A DNA stretch of 7,083 bases from assembly GCA_024278435.1 (NCBI GenBank), contig JAJRTD010000358.1, positions 1 to 7,083 on the forward strand, in the 5' to 3' direction. Made by a program: the position numbers and the translations under genes. The stretch is from Gammaproteobacteria bacterium (GTDB lineage Bacteria > Pseudomonadota > Gammaproteobacteria > SZUA-229). This document shows, piece by piece, positions 1-5,994 of the stretch (the first letter of the stretch is position 1; every line of letters starts with the position of its first letter). The notes beneath the pieces are model-generated. The model did not search any database and was not told the origin of the DNA. It saw nothing but the letters and a program-made list of their open reading frames with translations.

Positions 1-1
1 C

Positions 2-430
2 CTGACACTGGCACGGGCGGATGCGGACCGTGAGCTGTCATCAGCCAACAAGGAAATAGCGCTGATGCATGACGAAATGTTAATGAAGTACCTGATCGAA
101 ATCAAACAGGGCGATATCGTCGATCAGATAAGAAACATTATTCTGGAAAACCTGCCCGATGGTCACGTGTCCGATAAAATGGTCGCCAGGGAGCTGAACC
201 TGAGCGAGCGCAGTATGCAGCGACGGTTGCAGGAGCGCAGCACCTCTTTCCGGACGCTGCTGGACGGGGTGCGCGAAATGGTAGCAAAACAATATATCAG
301 AAACCCGATGAACCGGATGAGTGACATCGCTTTTTTACTGGGTTTTTCCGAACAAAGCGCGTTTTCCCGGGCCTTTAAAAAATGGACGGGAAAATCACCG
401 GTTGAGTATCGCGATTCAATACAAAACTAG
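2..430 (+). CDS. AraC-family transcriptional regulator, C-terminal part (5'-truncated by window)
   Basis: A DNA-binding transcription factor of the AraC/XylS family, most like the OruR/ArgR-type subfamily that carries an N-terminal arabinose-binding-like domain. The frame is open from base 2 (142 codons), so the ATG at 65 is very probably internal and the true start lies upstream of the window. Residues before about 50 (visible numbering) look like the end of the sensor domain and linker. The first helix-turn-helix includes VARELNLSERSMQRRL with TSFRTLLDGVR after it. The second helix-turn-helix and family signature is MSDIAFLLGFSEQSAFSRAF followed by KKWTGKSPVEYR, as in complete AraC-family C-termini. 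It ends at TAG 428-430 and is convergent with the minus-strand cluster. The inducer and target genes cannot be told from this fragment. Confidence 0.93.
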   Translation: MTLARADADRELSSANKEIALMHDEMLMKYLIEIKQGDIVDQIRNIILENLPDGHVSDKMVARELNLSERSMQRRLQERSTSFRTLLDGVREMVAKQYIRNPMNRMSDIAFLLGFSEQSAFSRAFKKWTGKSPVEYRDSIQN

Positions 431-445
431 GCAGCCTCTGATTTA

Positions 446-473
446 TGTCATTCAGAGCGTTAGCGAAGAATCT
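446..473 (+). repeat. half-copy of dispersed TCATCCTGAGCG...GGATCT-type repeat
   Basis: Bases 446-473 start TGTCATTCAGAGCG, continue TTAGCGAAGAATCT, and match the left arm of the inner palindrome at 4809-4846 (TGTCATCCTGAGCG ... TTAGCG ... AAGGATCT) apart from substitutions and short indels. This sequence type is common between genes of many environmental bacteria and has no established function. Only one arm is evident here; the opposite arm found at 4881-4914 has no counterpart, so the copy appears decayed or solitary. Confidence 0.6.
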
Positions 474-580
474 TTTGCCCCGTAAATTGTTGATGGTGCA
501 GTGGCTTAAGTGTAGTAACTCAAATTTAGTCCAGGGTATGGCCAGAAGTTGGCATTGAAGGAAAAGCTGAGACTGATTCA

Positions 581-606
581 CTACAGAGGCACAGAGGACA
601 CAGAGA
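581..606 (+). repeat. CACAGAGG-type dispersed repeat, degenerate
   Basis: The stretch reads CTACAGAGGCACAGAGGACA and then CAGAGA. It resembles an intergenic repeat type recurring in many proteobacteria, normally as one arm of a palindrome. A degraded opposite arm may lie at about 627-641 (TTCTCTCTGCTCTGG), with AAAAGCTTTT at 606-615 near the left arm. Its reverse complement translates into a meaningless reading frame that can be mistaken for a gene. Confidence 0.5.
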
Positions 607-766
607 AAAGCTTTTATGCTTTCCCCTTCTCTCTGCTCTGGCTTGATTTCAAAAGTTGAGCCCAAGTTGTCTGCGTTTGCTTATGGGTAGTTTGAGTTAT
701 TGACAACTGCCAGGATATATCAGAATCGGCATATCAATCTGTCAGCTCAAGTCTGAGCTACTACAA

Positions 767-1662
767 TTAATCAGAAACTTCCTGGTGTTTGCTATTCGCC
801 GGCAACATGCTCAATAACCAGATAGCCTGAGCTGTTGCATGAAAATCAGCGTGTGGTCTTTTGATTTTAGGCAGAGTGCTGGTTAAGGCGAGTACCTTAC
901 CGTCTCCAAGGTTGATGACGGGGTGCAGGTCGTCCCAGCTGCCGTCACTGTTTTGTGCCTCCAGGATATTTTTTAGCCATACGTGTTTTACTTTATGTAC
1001 GGCGCCGGTATCAACCAGCATGAGCACACGCTGGATGTAGGCATCGCCGACACGAAAGTCCCAGGTCAGTTCGGAAACAACAACTTCCTGCAGTTCGGCA
1101 ATGGTTGTGTTAACGGTATCGTTGTATCCGCACTGGTAGCGTTGCATAAAACGTAAGCCCATAAGCTGGTGGGTAACACAGCGCGGGTGAATATAATGTA
1201 AAGAGCAGAAGTCAGGCGACAGTTGTTTTTGAATGACCGGTTCACTGCCCAGGTTGGCGTCGCAACTTAAAGAGTAAAGAAAAAAGTATTGATAATCGGC
1301 CATCTTCGGCAACAGAAGAAGGTCCGGAATCCGGGGCCGATACAGTTCATCGAACATGGGCGTCCATAAATTGGCCGGTTGAGGGTCAAGGTGTTGCTGT
1401 TTGTAGCGGGAGTAGATTTTTTTAAAGTATCATTGTTTGAGTTCTGGGCCGCCTGTTTAATCATCCACCACAGGATAGGGTTCTGGGTGTTTTCGATATC
1501 GCTATAGCTGTTTTCCAGCCAGCGGACCGATTGATTGAAGTGCTGCTGTACAAGCGCTGGTGCGGGATGCGCTACATCACGGTTGTTTTGCCAGACCAGC
1601 CAGGAAAAAAGCAGGACCAGCGCGGTAAAAACAAGCAGGGTTATACGCAGGAGTATTTTCAT
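767..1662 (-). pseudogene. membrane-anchored protein of unknown function, frame broken at an A7 run
   Basis: I do not recognise this gene. The start at 1662 opens a frame with an N-terminal membrane segment (about residues 4-24, LLRITLLVFTALVLLFSWLV), so the rest is probably periplasmic. That frame makes sense up to residue 82 and then turns into low-quality sequence ending at 1267. The neighbouring frame is open from just upstream of the A7 run (minus strand 1423-1417) to TAA at 769-767. A one-base slip at the A7 joins them into one protein of about 298 residues: ...NDTLKK then IYSRYKQQHLDPQPANLW. The second part has QNSDGSWDD (about 237-245) and ADFHATAQAIWLL (about 272-284), reminiscent of alpha/alpha-barrel (terpenoid-cyclase-like) repeats; this fold guess is weak. 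It lies 22 bases after the Hpt gene, probably in the same operon. It may be a true pseudogene, a slippage-dependent gene, or a homopolymer sequencing error. Confidence 0.6.
1417..1423 (-). other. A7 homopolymer at the frame break
   Basis: On the coding (minus) strand the sequence is ACT TTA AAA AAA TCT in the upstream frame. Re-reading one base gives TTA AAA AAA ATC TAC in the downstream frame, which then stays open to the natural stop. The downstream frame meets a TGA just before the run (ACT region), which pins the switch to within a few codons of this site. The A AAA AAA heptamer is a possible -1 slippery site, but no downstream structure was established. Confidence 0.7.
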
Positions 1663-1684
1663 AAAACCAGGAAGCCTGCCGTAC

Positions 1685-2029
1685 CTAGCCGCTTAACTCG
1701 GCGTTTAAAATAGCCAGTACCTGTTCTGCGGCCTCACGTAGTTCACTCAATGCCTGTTCGGGAACATCGGTCGAGCCATTGCGCCCGATCAGTTCAACGC
1801 TTTGAGCTTTTTCTGCAAGACCGAAAGCACCGATACTGCCGCAGCTGCTTTTCATTTTGTGTGCGCTGTTAAACAATGCGTCAGCATCCTTGAGCTTGAT
1901 AGCGTTTTCTATATTCTGTAATTGTTCAGGAAAACTTTGCAGGCACAGGGTGATGATGTCGTCAAATGTGTCACCCATCATTTCTTTCATTTCAGCGAAT
2001 GCACCCGCATCCAGTGCAGCTTGAGACAT
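1685..2029 (-). CDS. stand-alone Hpt-domain phosphotransfer protein
   Basis: A 114-residue histidine-containing phosphotransfer (Hpt) protein, the kind that relays phosphate between receiver domains in a multi-step phosphorelay in the cytoplasm. The key segment is NSAHKMKSSCGSIGAFGL at about residues 54-71, matching the family pattern AHxLKGSSxxxGA; the expected phospho-acceptor is His57. The four-helix bundle is supported by amphipathic stretches at 14-43, 47-62, 66-83 and 92-110. Length fits a single Hpt domain with nothing fused. It starts at ATG 2029, 14 bases after the 118-residue gene ends, and stops at TAG 1687-1685. No histidine kinase or receiver gene is in the window, so its partner is unknown. 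Atypical points are Lys58 after the His and Cys63 in the usually small-residue turn. Confidence 0.9.
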   Translation of the reverse strand: MSQAALDAGAFAEMKEMMGDTFDDIITLCLQSFPEQLQNIENAIKLKDADALFNSAHKMKSSCGSIGAFGLAEKAQSVELIGRNGSTDVPEQALSELREAAEQVLAILNAELSG

Positions 2030-2043
2030 AAAACTTTTACCGT

Positions 2044-2400
2044 TTAATCGTTATAGAGACGTGAGTGAGTATCGCCCACGAGTACTGCTTCAGGAACATT
2101 ATCTTTCAGGGTGGCGACAATCTCAACATAAACGCCGGGCACCGCCTTGAACGATACCCATAAGGTGTTGAGTTTCATATCAACGTTAGCAAACAGAACT
2201 TCATTACTGAACTGCTTGAGGGCAAACTCGATATTTGCCAGGGTATCCTTGATGTACTGTTCGGGTCGGGTTTTAAGTTTGGGAATGATGATCAGTACAT
2301 CACTGACCGGTCCACCTTCTTTATCGCGAGTCGGGGCAAGCTTCCATAGCGGCTCTGCGGGGCAGAGATCAACACTGAGTTTTAAATCTTTATTATCCAT
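2044..2400 (-). CDS. conserved-looking hypothetical protein, 118 residues
   Basis: I do not recognise this protein. It is a soluble acidic/neutral polypeptide with no signal peptide or membrane segment. The middle alternates predicted strands and helices: VSDVLIIIPKL (about 33-43), a helix-like stretch at about 47-66, then strands TLWVSFKAV and VYVEIVATL (about 79-98). This suggests a small alpha/beta domain. It is believable as a gene because it sits tightly between two clear same-strand genes (14 bases from Hpt), starts at ATG 2400 with a purine-rich GGGCGG about 7-13 bases upstream, and keeps a coherent hydrophobic pattern. Linkage to Hpt suggests, without proving, a shared signalling role. 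Confidence 0.75.
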   Translation of the reverse strand: MDNKDLKLSVDLCPAEPLWKLAPTRDKEGGPVSDVLIIIPKLKTRPEQYIKDTLANIEFALKQFSNEVLFANVDMKLNTLWVSFKAVPGVYVEIVATLKDNVPEAVLVGDTHSRLYND

Positions 2401-2532
2401 AAAAGAACCGCCCGTAGAAAATGTTACAGAAAGTTACATAAAGCCTGTCCTGATAATAGCCCGACTGTTTAATAAAGGCTAATTTAATTTAAAAACGGCT
2501 GTTCAGTTTCATCGATAAAAGATAAAACCCGG

Positions 2533-3195
2533 TTACAGGATCTGGGTAAGCCATTGACGTATATGCTGAATTTCTTCGAGGCAGACGGAATGGCCCATTT
2601 CATATTCGTACCATTCGACCTCCATGCCCTGTTCCCGCAGTAGTTCCATGCTGTGCTGGCCATAGTCATAGGCAACCACATCATCCTGCCGGCCATGGGC
2701 CATAAAAACCGGTATTTCCGCTGCGCATTCACTGATTTCATCTGCCAGGCTGTCAGGCAGGGCCAGGTAGGTGGACAGGGCCATAATACCGGCCAGTGGT
2801 TTCGGGTAGCGGCAGCCGCAATGCAGTGCGATCGCCCCGCCCTGGGAAAAGCCGGCAACCACAATACGGCTGGCATCAATGCCGGCAGCTTCCTGTGCTT
2901 CGCAAAGCTGTTTTAAAATAGCCGAGGATTCTTTTATGCCGGCTTCGTCCTCCTGCTCGACAATGGACAGACTGCTGATATCATACCAGCCCGGCATCGG
3001 GTAGCCCTGGTTGATGGTGATTGGCCGAACCGGCGCGTGCGGGAAAATAAAACGAACAGCAAAGTCAGCCGGCAGTTGTAACTGCTCAACGATAGGGACA
3101 AAGTCATTGCCATCGGCGCCTAGTCCATGCAGCCAGATAATGGCGGCGTCCGGTTGTGAACGGGTTTCGATAATGACGGATTCAAGTTCTGACAT
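2533..3195 (-). CDS. carboxylesterase / acyl-protein-thioesterase-like alpha/beta hydrolase
   Basis: A 220-residue serine hydrolase of the Abhydrolase_2 family, closest in pattern to Pseudomonas fluorescens carboxylesterase II (EstB), which hydrolyses short-chain carboxylic esters. The oxyanion-hole loop is WLHGLGADGNDF (21-32). The nucleophile elbow GFSQGG places Ser117. The acid is Asp171 in HGRQDDVV and the base is His202 in MGHSV. These positions are each exactly three residues higher than the reported triad Ser114/Asp168/His199 of EstB. No signal peptide is present, so it should be cytoplasmic. Length is normal. It starts at ATG 3195 and stops at TAA 2535-2533; it is divergent from lptM-lysA and is the first gene of the minus-strand cluster, though 132 bases separate it from the next gene. 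No strong terminator is seen in that gap, so co-transcription is possible. Confidence 0.92.
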   Translation of the reverse strand: MSELESVIIETRSQPDAAIIWLHGLGADGNDFVPIVEQLQLPADFAVRFIFPHAPVRPITINQGYPMPGWYDISSLSIVEQEDEAGIKESSAILKQLCEAQEAAGIDASRIVVAGFSQGGAIALHCGCRYPKPLAGIMALSTYLALPDSLADEISECAAEIPVFMAHGRQDDVVAYDYGQHSMELLREQGMEVEWYEYEMGHSVCLEEIQHIRQWLTQIL

Positions 3196-3320
3196 AAATT
3201 ACGGCTATTTAGTTGTTTCGTTATAGGCTGAATATTGCAATAATTATCGACAAACAACAATCAACGTATTTTTTAGCGTGCGGTTTTCTATTAACGGTAC
3301 TGTTTTTCGGGAAATATTGA
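3196..3320. promoter_or_regulatory. divergent intergenic region (promoters expected both ways)
   Basis: These 125 AT-rich bases separate the divergent carboxylesterase and lptM-lysA genes, so both promoters should lie here. I could not pick convincing -35/-10 pairs. The only symmetrical element is a 10-base perfect palindrome TATTGCAATA at 3233-3242, roughly central, which could be an operator half-way between the genes or chance in AT-rich sequence. The call rests on gene orientation. Confidence 0.35.
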
Positions 3321-3437
3321 ATGAAAGTTCTTTTAATATGGCTGGTTTTAATGCTTTCTGCCTGCGGGATGCAGGGTGATCTGTACCTGCCCGATGAAAA
3401 TGCCAGTGATAAAAGCCCGGTTAACGGTAACAGGTAA
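3321..3437 (+). CDS. lptM: LptM-type micro-lipoprotein (LPS translocon partner)
   Basis: A 38-residue lipoprotein. The signal peptide MKVLLIWLVLML ends in a lipobox LSAC, so Cys15 would be lipidated and become residue 1. What follows, CGMQGDLYLPDEN, is the hallmark of LptM (formerly YifL; family pattern CGxxGPLYLP), where Asp replaces the usual Pro before Leu-Tyr. In E. coli LptM binds the LptDE translocon at the outer membrane and helps LptD mature. GGGA at 3309-3312 lies 8 bases before ATG and supports the start. The stop is TAA 3435-3437. It is 30 bases upstream of lysA, an arrangement recurrent in gammaproteobacteria, which strengthens the call. Its charged tail after the motif is short and low in complexity, as usual. 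Confidence 0.88.
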   Translation: MKVLLIWLVLMLSACGMQGDLYLPDENASDKSPVNGNR

Positions 3438-3467
3438 CCGTATAAATATTAGATAATAAATGTAACT

Positions 3468-4736
3468 ATGGATTTTTTTAATTACAAAGCAGGCCGCCTG
3501 TGGGCGGAAGATGTCGATATCAATGCGGCCATAAACGAATGGGGCACGCCCTGCTATGTTTATTCACGGGCCACACTGGAGCGACACTGGAAAGCGTTTG
3601 ACTCGGCACTGGGTGAGCAGCCGCACCTGGTGTGCTACGCGGTAAAGGCCAATTCGAATCTTGCAGTGTTAAATGTACTGGCAAAACTGGGCTCCGGTTT
3701 TGATATTGTCTCGATCGGTGAGCTGGAGCGTGTGTTGCGCGCGGGCGGCACGGCCGACAAAATCGTTTTTTCCGGGGTTGGTAAGACCGCCGATGAAATG
3801 TCACGGGCGCTGGATGCGGGTATCCGCTGTTTTAATGTGGAATCACAGGCCGAGCTTGAACTGCTGCAGCAGGTCGCGGCCGCTAAGGGGGTGCAGGCGC
3901 CGGTTTCATTACGGGTTAACCCGGATGTTGATGCCAAAACCCACCCGTATATATCGACCGGCCTGAAGGACAACAAGTTCGGCATTGCCATTGAGGATGC
4001 GGTTGATGTTTACCAGCGTATCGCTGAGTCGGATAACCTGACCATTGTTGGTGTGGACTGTCATATCGGCTCGCAGCTGACCGAAGTGACGCCGTTTGTC
4101 GATGCCCTGGATCGTGTGCTGGCGCTGGTTGACCGGCTGGCAGAAAAAAACATCCGCTTGCAGCATCTGGACCTGGGTGGCGGCCTGGGCATTCGTTACC
4201 AGGACGAAACCCCGCCGTTGCCGGAAGAGCAGATGGCGGCCCTGCTACAGCGCCTGAATGAGCGCCCGGGCGGCTGTGAGTTTGAGATCCTGATCGAACC
4301 CGGGCGGGCGATAGTCGGTAATGCCGGCATACTGTTAACCCGGGTGCTGTATCTGAAGCACAATGAAGCTAAAAACTTTGCCGTGGTCGATGCCGCCATG
4401 AATGACCTGATGCGCCCGGCACTGTATGGCGCCTGGCAGGCCATACAAACGGTTACAGAAAACCCGCAAGTCGAGGAAAAAACCTATGACGTGGTCGGGC
4501 CGATTTGTGAAACCGGCGATTTTCTGGGCAAGGCCCGGAGCCTGGCCATTGAGCAGGGCGACCTGCTGGCGGTGCGCTCAGCCGGTGCCTACGGTTTCAC
4601 CATGAGTTCCAATTATAATTCGCGGCCGCGAGTGGCCGAGATTATGGTGGATGGCGGCAAGCACCAGGTTGTCCGTAAGCGTGAGACGATTGAGCAGCTT
4701 TTTGCCGGTGAATCGGTGTTGATGGATGGTGGCTGA
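3468..4736 (+). CDS. lysA: diaminopimelate decarboxylase
   Basis: A 422-residue PLP-dependent fold-type III enzyme that decarboxylates meso-diaminopimelate to L-lysine, the last step of lysine synthesis, in the cytoplasm. PLP would bind Lys60 in CYAVKANSN. Other family marks are HIGSQ (199-203), the glycine-rich loop LDLGGGLGI (234-242), the phosphate-binding EPGR (277-280), CETGD with catalytic Cys347 supplied across the dimer, and GAYGFTMSSNYNSRPR (373-388). Length is normal and both barrel and C-terminal beta domains are complete. It follows lptM by 30 bases with no good Shine-Dalgarno sequence, so the ATG at 3468 is chosen from alignment to the usual N-terminus (F.Y..G.L.AE). dapF, often the next gene in related genomes, is absent; a repeat follows instead. 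Confidence 0.97.
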   Translation: MDFFNYKAGRLWAEDVDINAAINEWGTPCYVYSRATLERHWKAFDSALGEQPHLVCYAVKANSNLAVLNVLAKLGSGFDIVSIGELERVLRAGGTADKIVFSGVGKTADEMSRALDAGIRCFNVESQAELELLQQVAAAKGVQAPVSLRVNPDVDAKTHPYISTGLKDNKFGIAIEDAVDVYQRIAESDNLTIVGVDCHIGSQLTEVTPFVDALDRVLALVDRLAEKNIRLQHLDLGGGLGIRYQDETPPLPEEQMAALLQRLNERPGGCEFEILIEPGRAIVGNAGILLTRVLYLKHNEAKNFAVVDAAMNDLMRPALYGAWQAIQTVTENPQVEEKTYDVVGPICETGDFLGKARSLAIEQGDLLAVRSAGAYGFTMSSNYNSRPRVAEIMVDGGKHQVVRKRETIEQLFAGESVLMDGG

Positions 4737-4767
4737 GCCAAAGCGGACAGGGAAAACGGGTTTGTTG

Positions 4768-4953
4768 CCACAGATGAACGCAGATAAACACGGATAATAG
4801 CTTCAGACTGTCATCCTGAGCGGAGCGTTAGCGTAGTCGAAGGATCTGTTTCACCGTAACGAAATAGTGGGACATAAGACCCTTCGGCTTCACTACGTTA
4901 CACTCAGGATGACAACAAGGAAAACATCTGTGTTTATCTGCGTTCATCTGTGG
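4768..4953. repeat. nested inverted repeat between lysA and gluQRS
   Basis: A compound palindrome of 186 bases. The outer arms are 4768-4795 and 4926-4953: the first 24 bases (starting CCACAGATGAACGCAG) are perfectly complementary, and the match extends to 28 with one G.T pair. Inside lies a second palindrome of another repeat type: TGTCATCCTGAG (4809-4820) against CTCAGGATGACA (4903-4914), continuing imperfectly with CGTAGT/ACTACG (4832-4837 and 4892-4897) and CGAAGG/CCTTCG (4838-4843 and 4881-4886). Both types are familiar dispersed intergenic repeats of environmental proteobacteria with no proven function. No open frame or obvious target-site duplication accompanies it. As RNA it would fold into a long branched hairpin. 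Confidence 0.85.
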
Positions 4954-4967
4954 AAAAATAGTTTTTA

Positions 4968-5861
4968 ATGCCCCACTCAACAAAACAACAAGCCTACATC
5001 GGCCGCTTCGCCCCCTCACCCACCGGCCCGGTACATTTCGGCACCCTGGTCGCCGCTGTCGGCAGTTACCTGCAGGCAAAACAGAATAACGGCCAGTGGC
5101 TGCTGCGTATGGAGGATGTCGATATCACGCGCAAGGTCGCAGGTGCAGATACCGATATTCTGAATACAATGGAAGGCTTCGGTTTCGAATGGGATGGTGA
5201 GATCGTCTATCAATCACAGCGCACTGACTGCTACGAGGAGGCGCTGGAAGCACTGATCTCGTTATCGCTGGTTTTCCCCTGCCTGTGTTCGCGAAAACAA
5301 TTGGCCAATGTTAGCGATGGCATCTATCCCGGCACCTGTCGCAACCGTTCTTTGCCGGAAACCAGTGAACATGCATTGCGGGTAATCGCTGAAGACCACG
5401 TTATCAAATTCGATGATGCCATCATGGGCAGGCAATCACAGGACATCAAACGACAGTGTGGTGATTTCGTTATCCGACGTCGTGACGATCTGTTCGCCTA
5501 CCAGCTGGCCGTGGTGGTCGATGATGCACTGCAGGGCGTGACAGAAATCGTACGCGGTGCAGACCTGCTCGATTGCACGCCACGGCAGATCTATCTGCAA
5601 CAACTGCTCGACTACCCGACACCCGGTTACTGCCACCTGCCGCTCGCCATCGATGCCTCAGGAAACAAGATAAGCAAGTCTGAAGGTGGGTCAACTGTCG
5701 ATGTGAAAGGCAGGGAAAAGCTGCTGCTCAGAACATTGCACTTTCTCGGTCAACAACCACCGGAAGACCTTTATGGCTCGAACCTGAACGATATCTGGTC
5801 ATGGGCGATCACACACTGGGAAATCACGCAGGTACCACAGAGCAAAAAACTGCCCTCATAA
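4968..5861 (+). CDS. gluQRS: glutamyl-Q tRNA(Asp) synthetase
   Basis: A 297-residue paralogue of the catalytic half of glutamyl-tRNA synthetase. It activates glutamate and attaches it to the queuosine base at position 34 of tRNA(Asp), making glutamyl-queuosine. Visible marks are RFAPSPTGPVHFGTL (13-27) with the class I HIGH-like HFGT at 23-26; a zinc site CxC...Y...C at Cys105, Cys107, Tyr120, Cys124 as in E. coli YadB; VTEIVRGADL (191-200), identical to E. coli YadB; and the KMSKS-like KISKS at 234-238. It lacks the anticodon-binding C-terminal domain of GltX, as expected at this length. The ATG at 4968 gives the usual short leader before YIGRFAPSP. The only purine-rich stretch upstream, GTGGAAAAA, overlaps the end of the repeat and is a poor, distant ribosome site. 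Confidence 0.96.
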   Translation: MPHSTKQQAYIGRFAPSPTGPVHFGTLVAAVGSYLQAKQNNGQWLLRMEDVDITRKVAGADTDILNTMEGFGFEWDGEIVYQSQRTDCYEEALEALISLSLVFPCLCSRKQLANVSDGIYPGTCRNRSLPETSEHALRVIAEDHVIKFDDAIMGRQSQDIKRQCGDFVIRRRDDLFAYQLAVVVDDALQGVTEIVRGADLLDCTPRQIYLQQLLDYPTPGYCHLPLAIDASGNKISKSEGGSTVDVKGREKLLLRTLHFLGQQPPEDLYGSNLNDIWSWAITHWEITQVPQSKKLPS

Positions 5862-5979
5862 GCAAAGTCTTTTACTTTCCTGCAGTTATACAGACTTCAT
5901 CATGCAGGCTCTGTTGTTAAAAACTATCGAAGTTTCAACCGACACAGTGTATGCTAAACAAAAATTATAAACCGTCAAT

Positions 5980-5986
5980 GGAGAGG
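5980..5986 (+). promoter_or_regulatory. Shine-Dalgarno GGAGAGG selecting the GTG start of acs
   Basis: GGAGAGG ends 8 bases before GTG 5995, an ideal spacing. The ATG at 5978-5980 is in another frame, and no in-frame ATG gives the usual Acs N-terminus, so the GTG is the likely start. Confidence 0.8.
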
Positions 5987-5994
5987 AACCTGCC

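Larger units (their letters stand above)
431..766. other. intergenic region without a supported gene; decayed repeats
   Basis: This 336-base gap lies between the convergent ends of the AraC-type gene and the 767-1662 gene. I see no supported coding sequence in it. It holds a half-copy of a TGTCATYC...GAGCG-type repeat (446-473) and a CACAGAGG-type repeat (581-606), listed separately. A small hairpin, AGCTCA/TGAGCT at 744-749 and 754-759 with a four-base loop, lies 8 bases beyond the minus-strand stop, but no T-run follows it in either direction. It is therefore at best a weak terminator. Confidence 0.6.

Noticed and set aside
375..665. 96-residue open frame on the minus strand
   Set aside because: It runs across the CACAGAGG repeat and into the AraC-type gene; its translation (FLCVLCASVV) is the typical artefact of that repeat.
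744..759. Hairpin AGCTCA-agtc-TGAGCT as terminator of the minus-strand cluster
   Set aside because: The stem is only six pairs and no T-tract follows it on either strand.
2484..2879. 131-residue minus-strand frame inside the carboxylesterase
   Set aside because: It overlaps the complete, motif-bearing esterase in another frame and has no recognisable features of its own.
4737..4967. CRISPR array or insertion sequence in the repeat region
   Set aside because: There are no regularly spaced direct repeats and no transposase frame; the structure is inverted and nested.
4828..5079. 83-residue open frame on the minus strand over the lysA-gluQRS gap
   Set aside because: It is the translation of the inverted repeat (CCHPECNVVKPKG) and overlaps the certain gluQRS start on the other strand.
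5879..5908. Stem CCTGCA/TGCAGG after gluQRS as a terminator
   Set aside because: Six pairs with an 18-base loop and no adjacent T-run; too weak to call.
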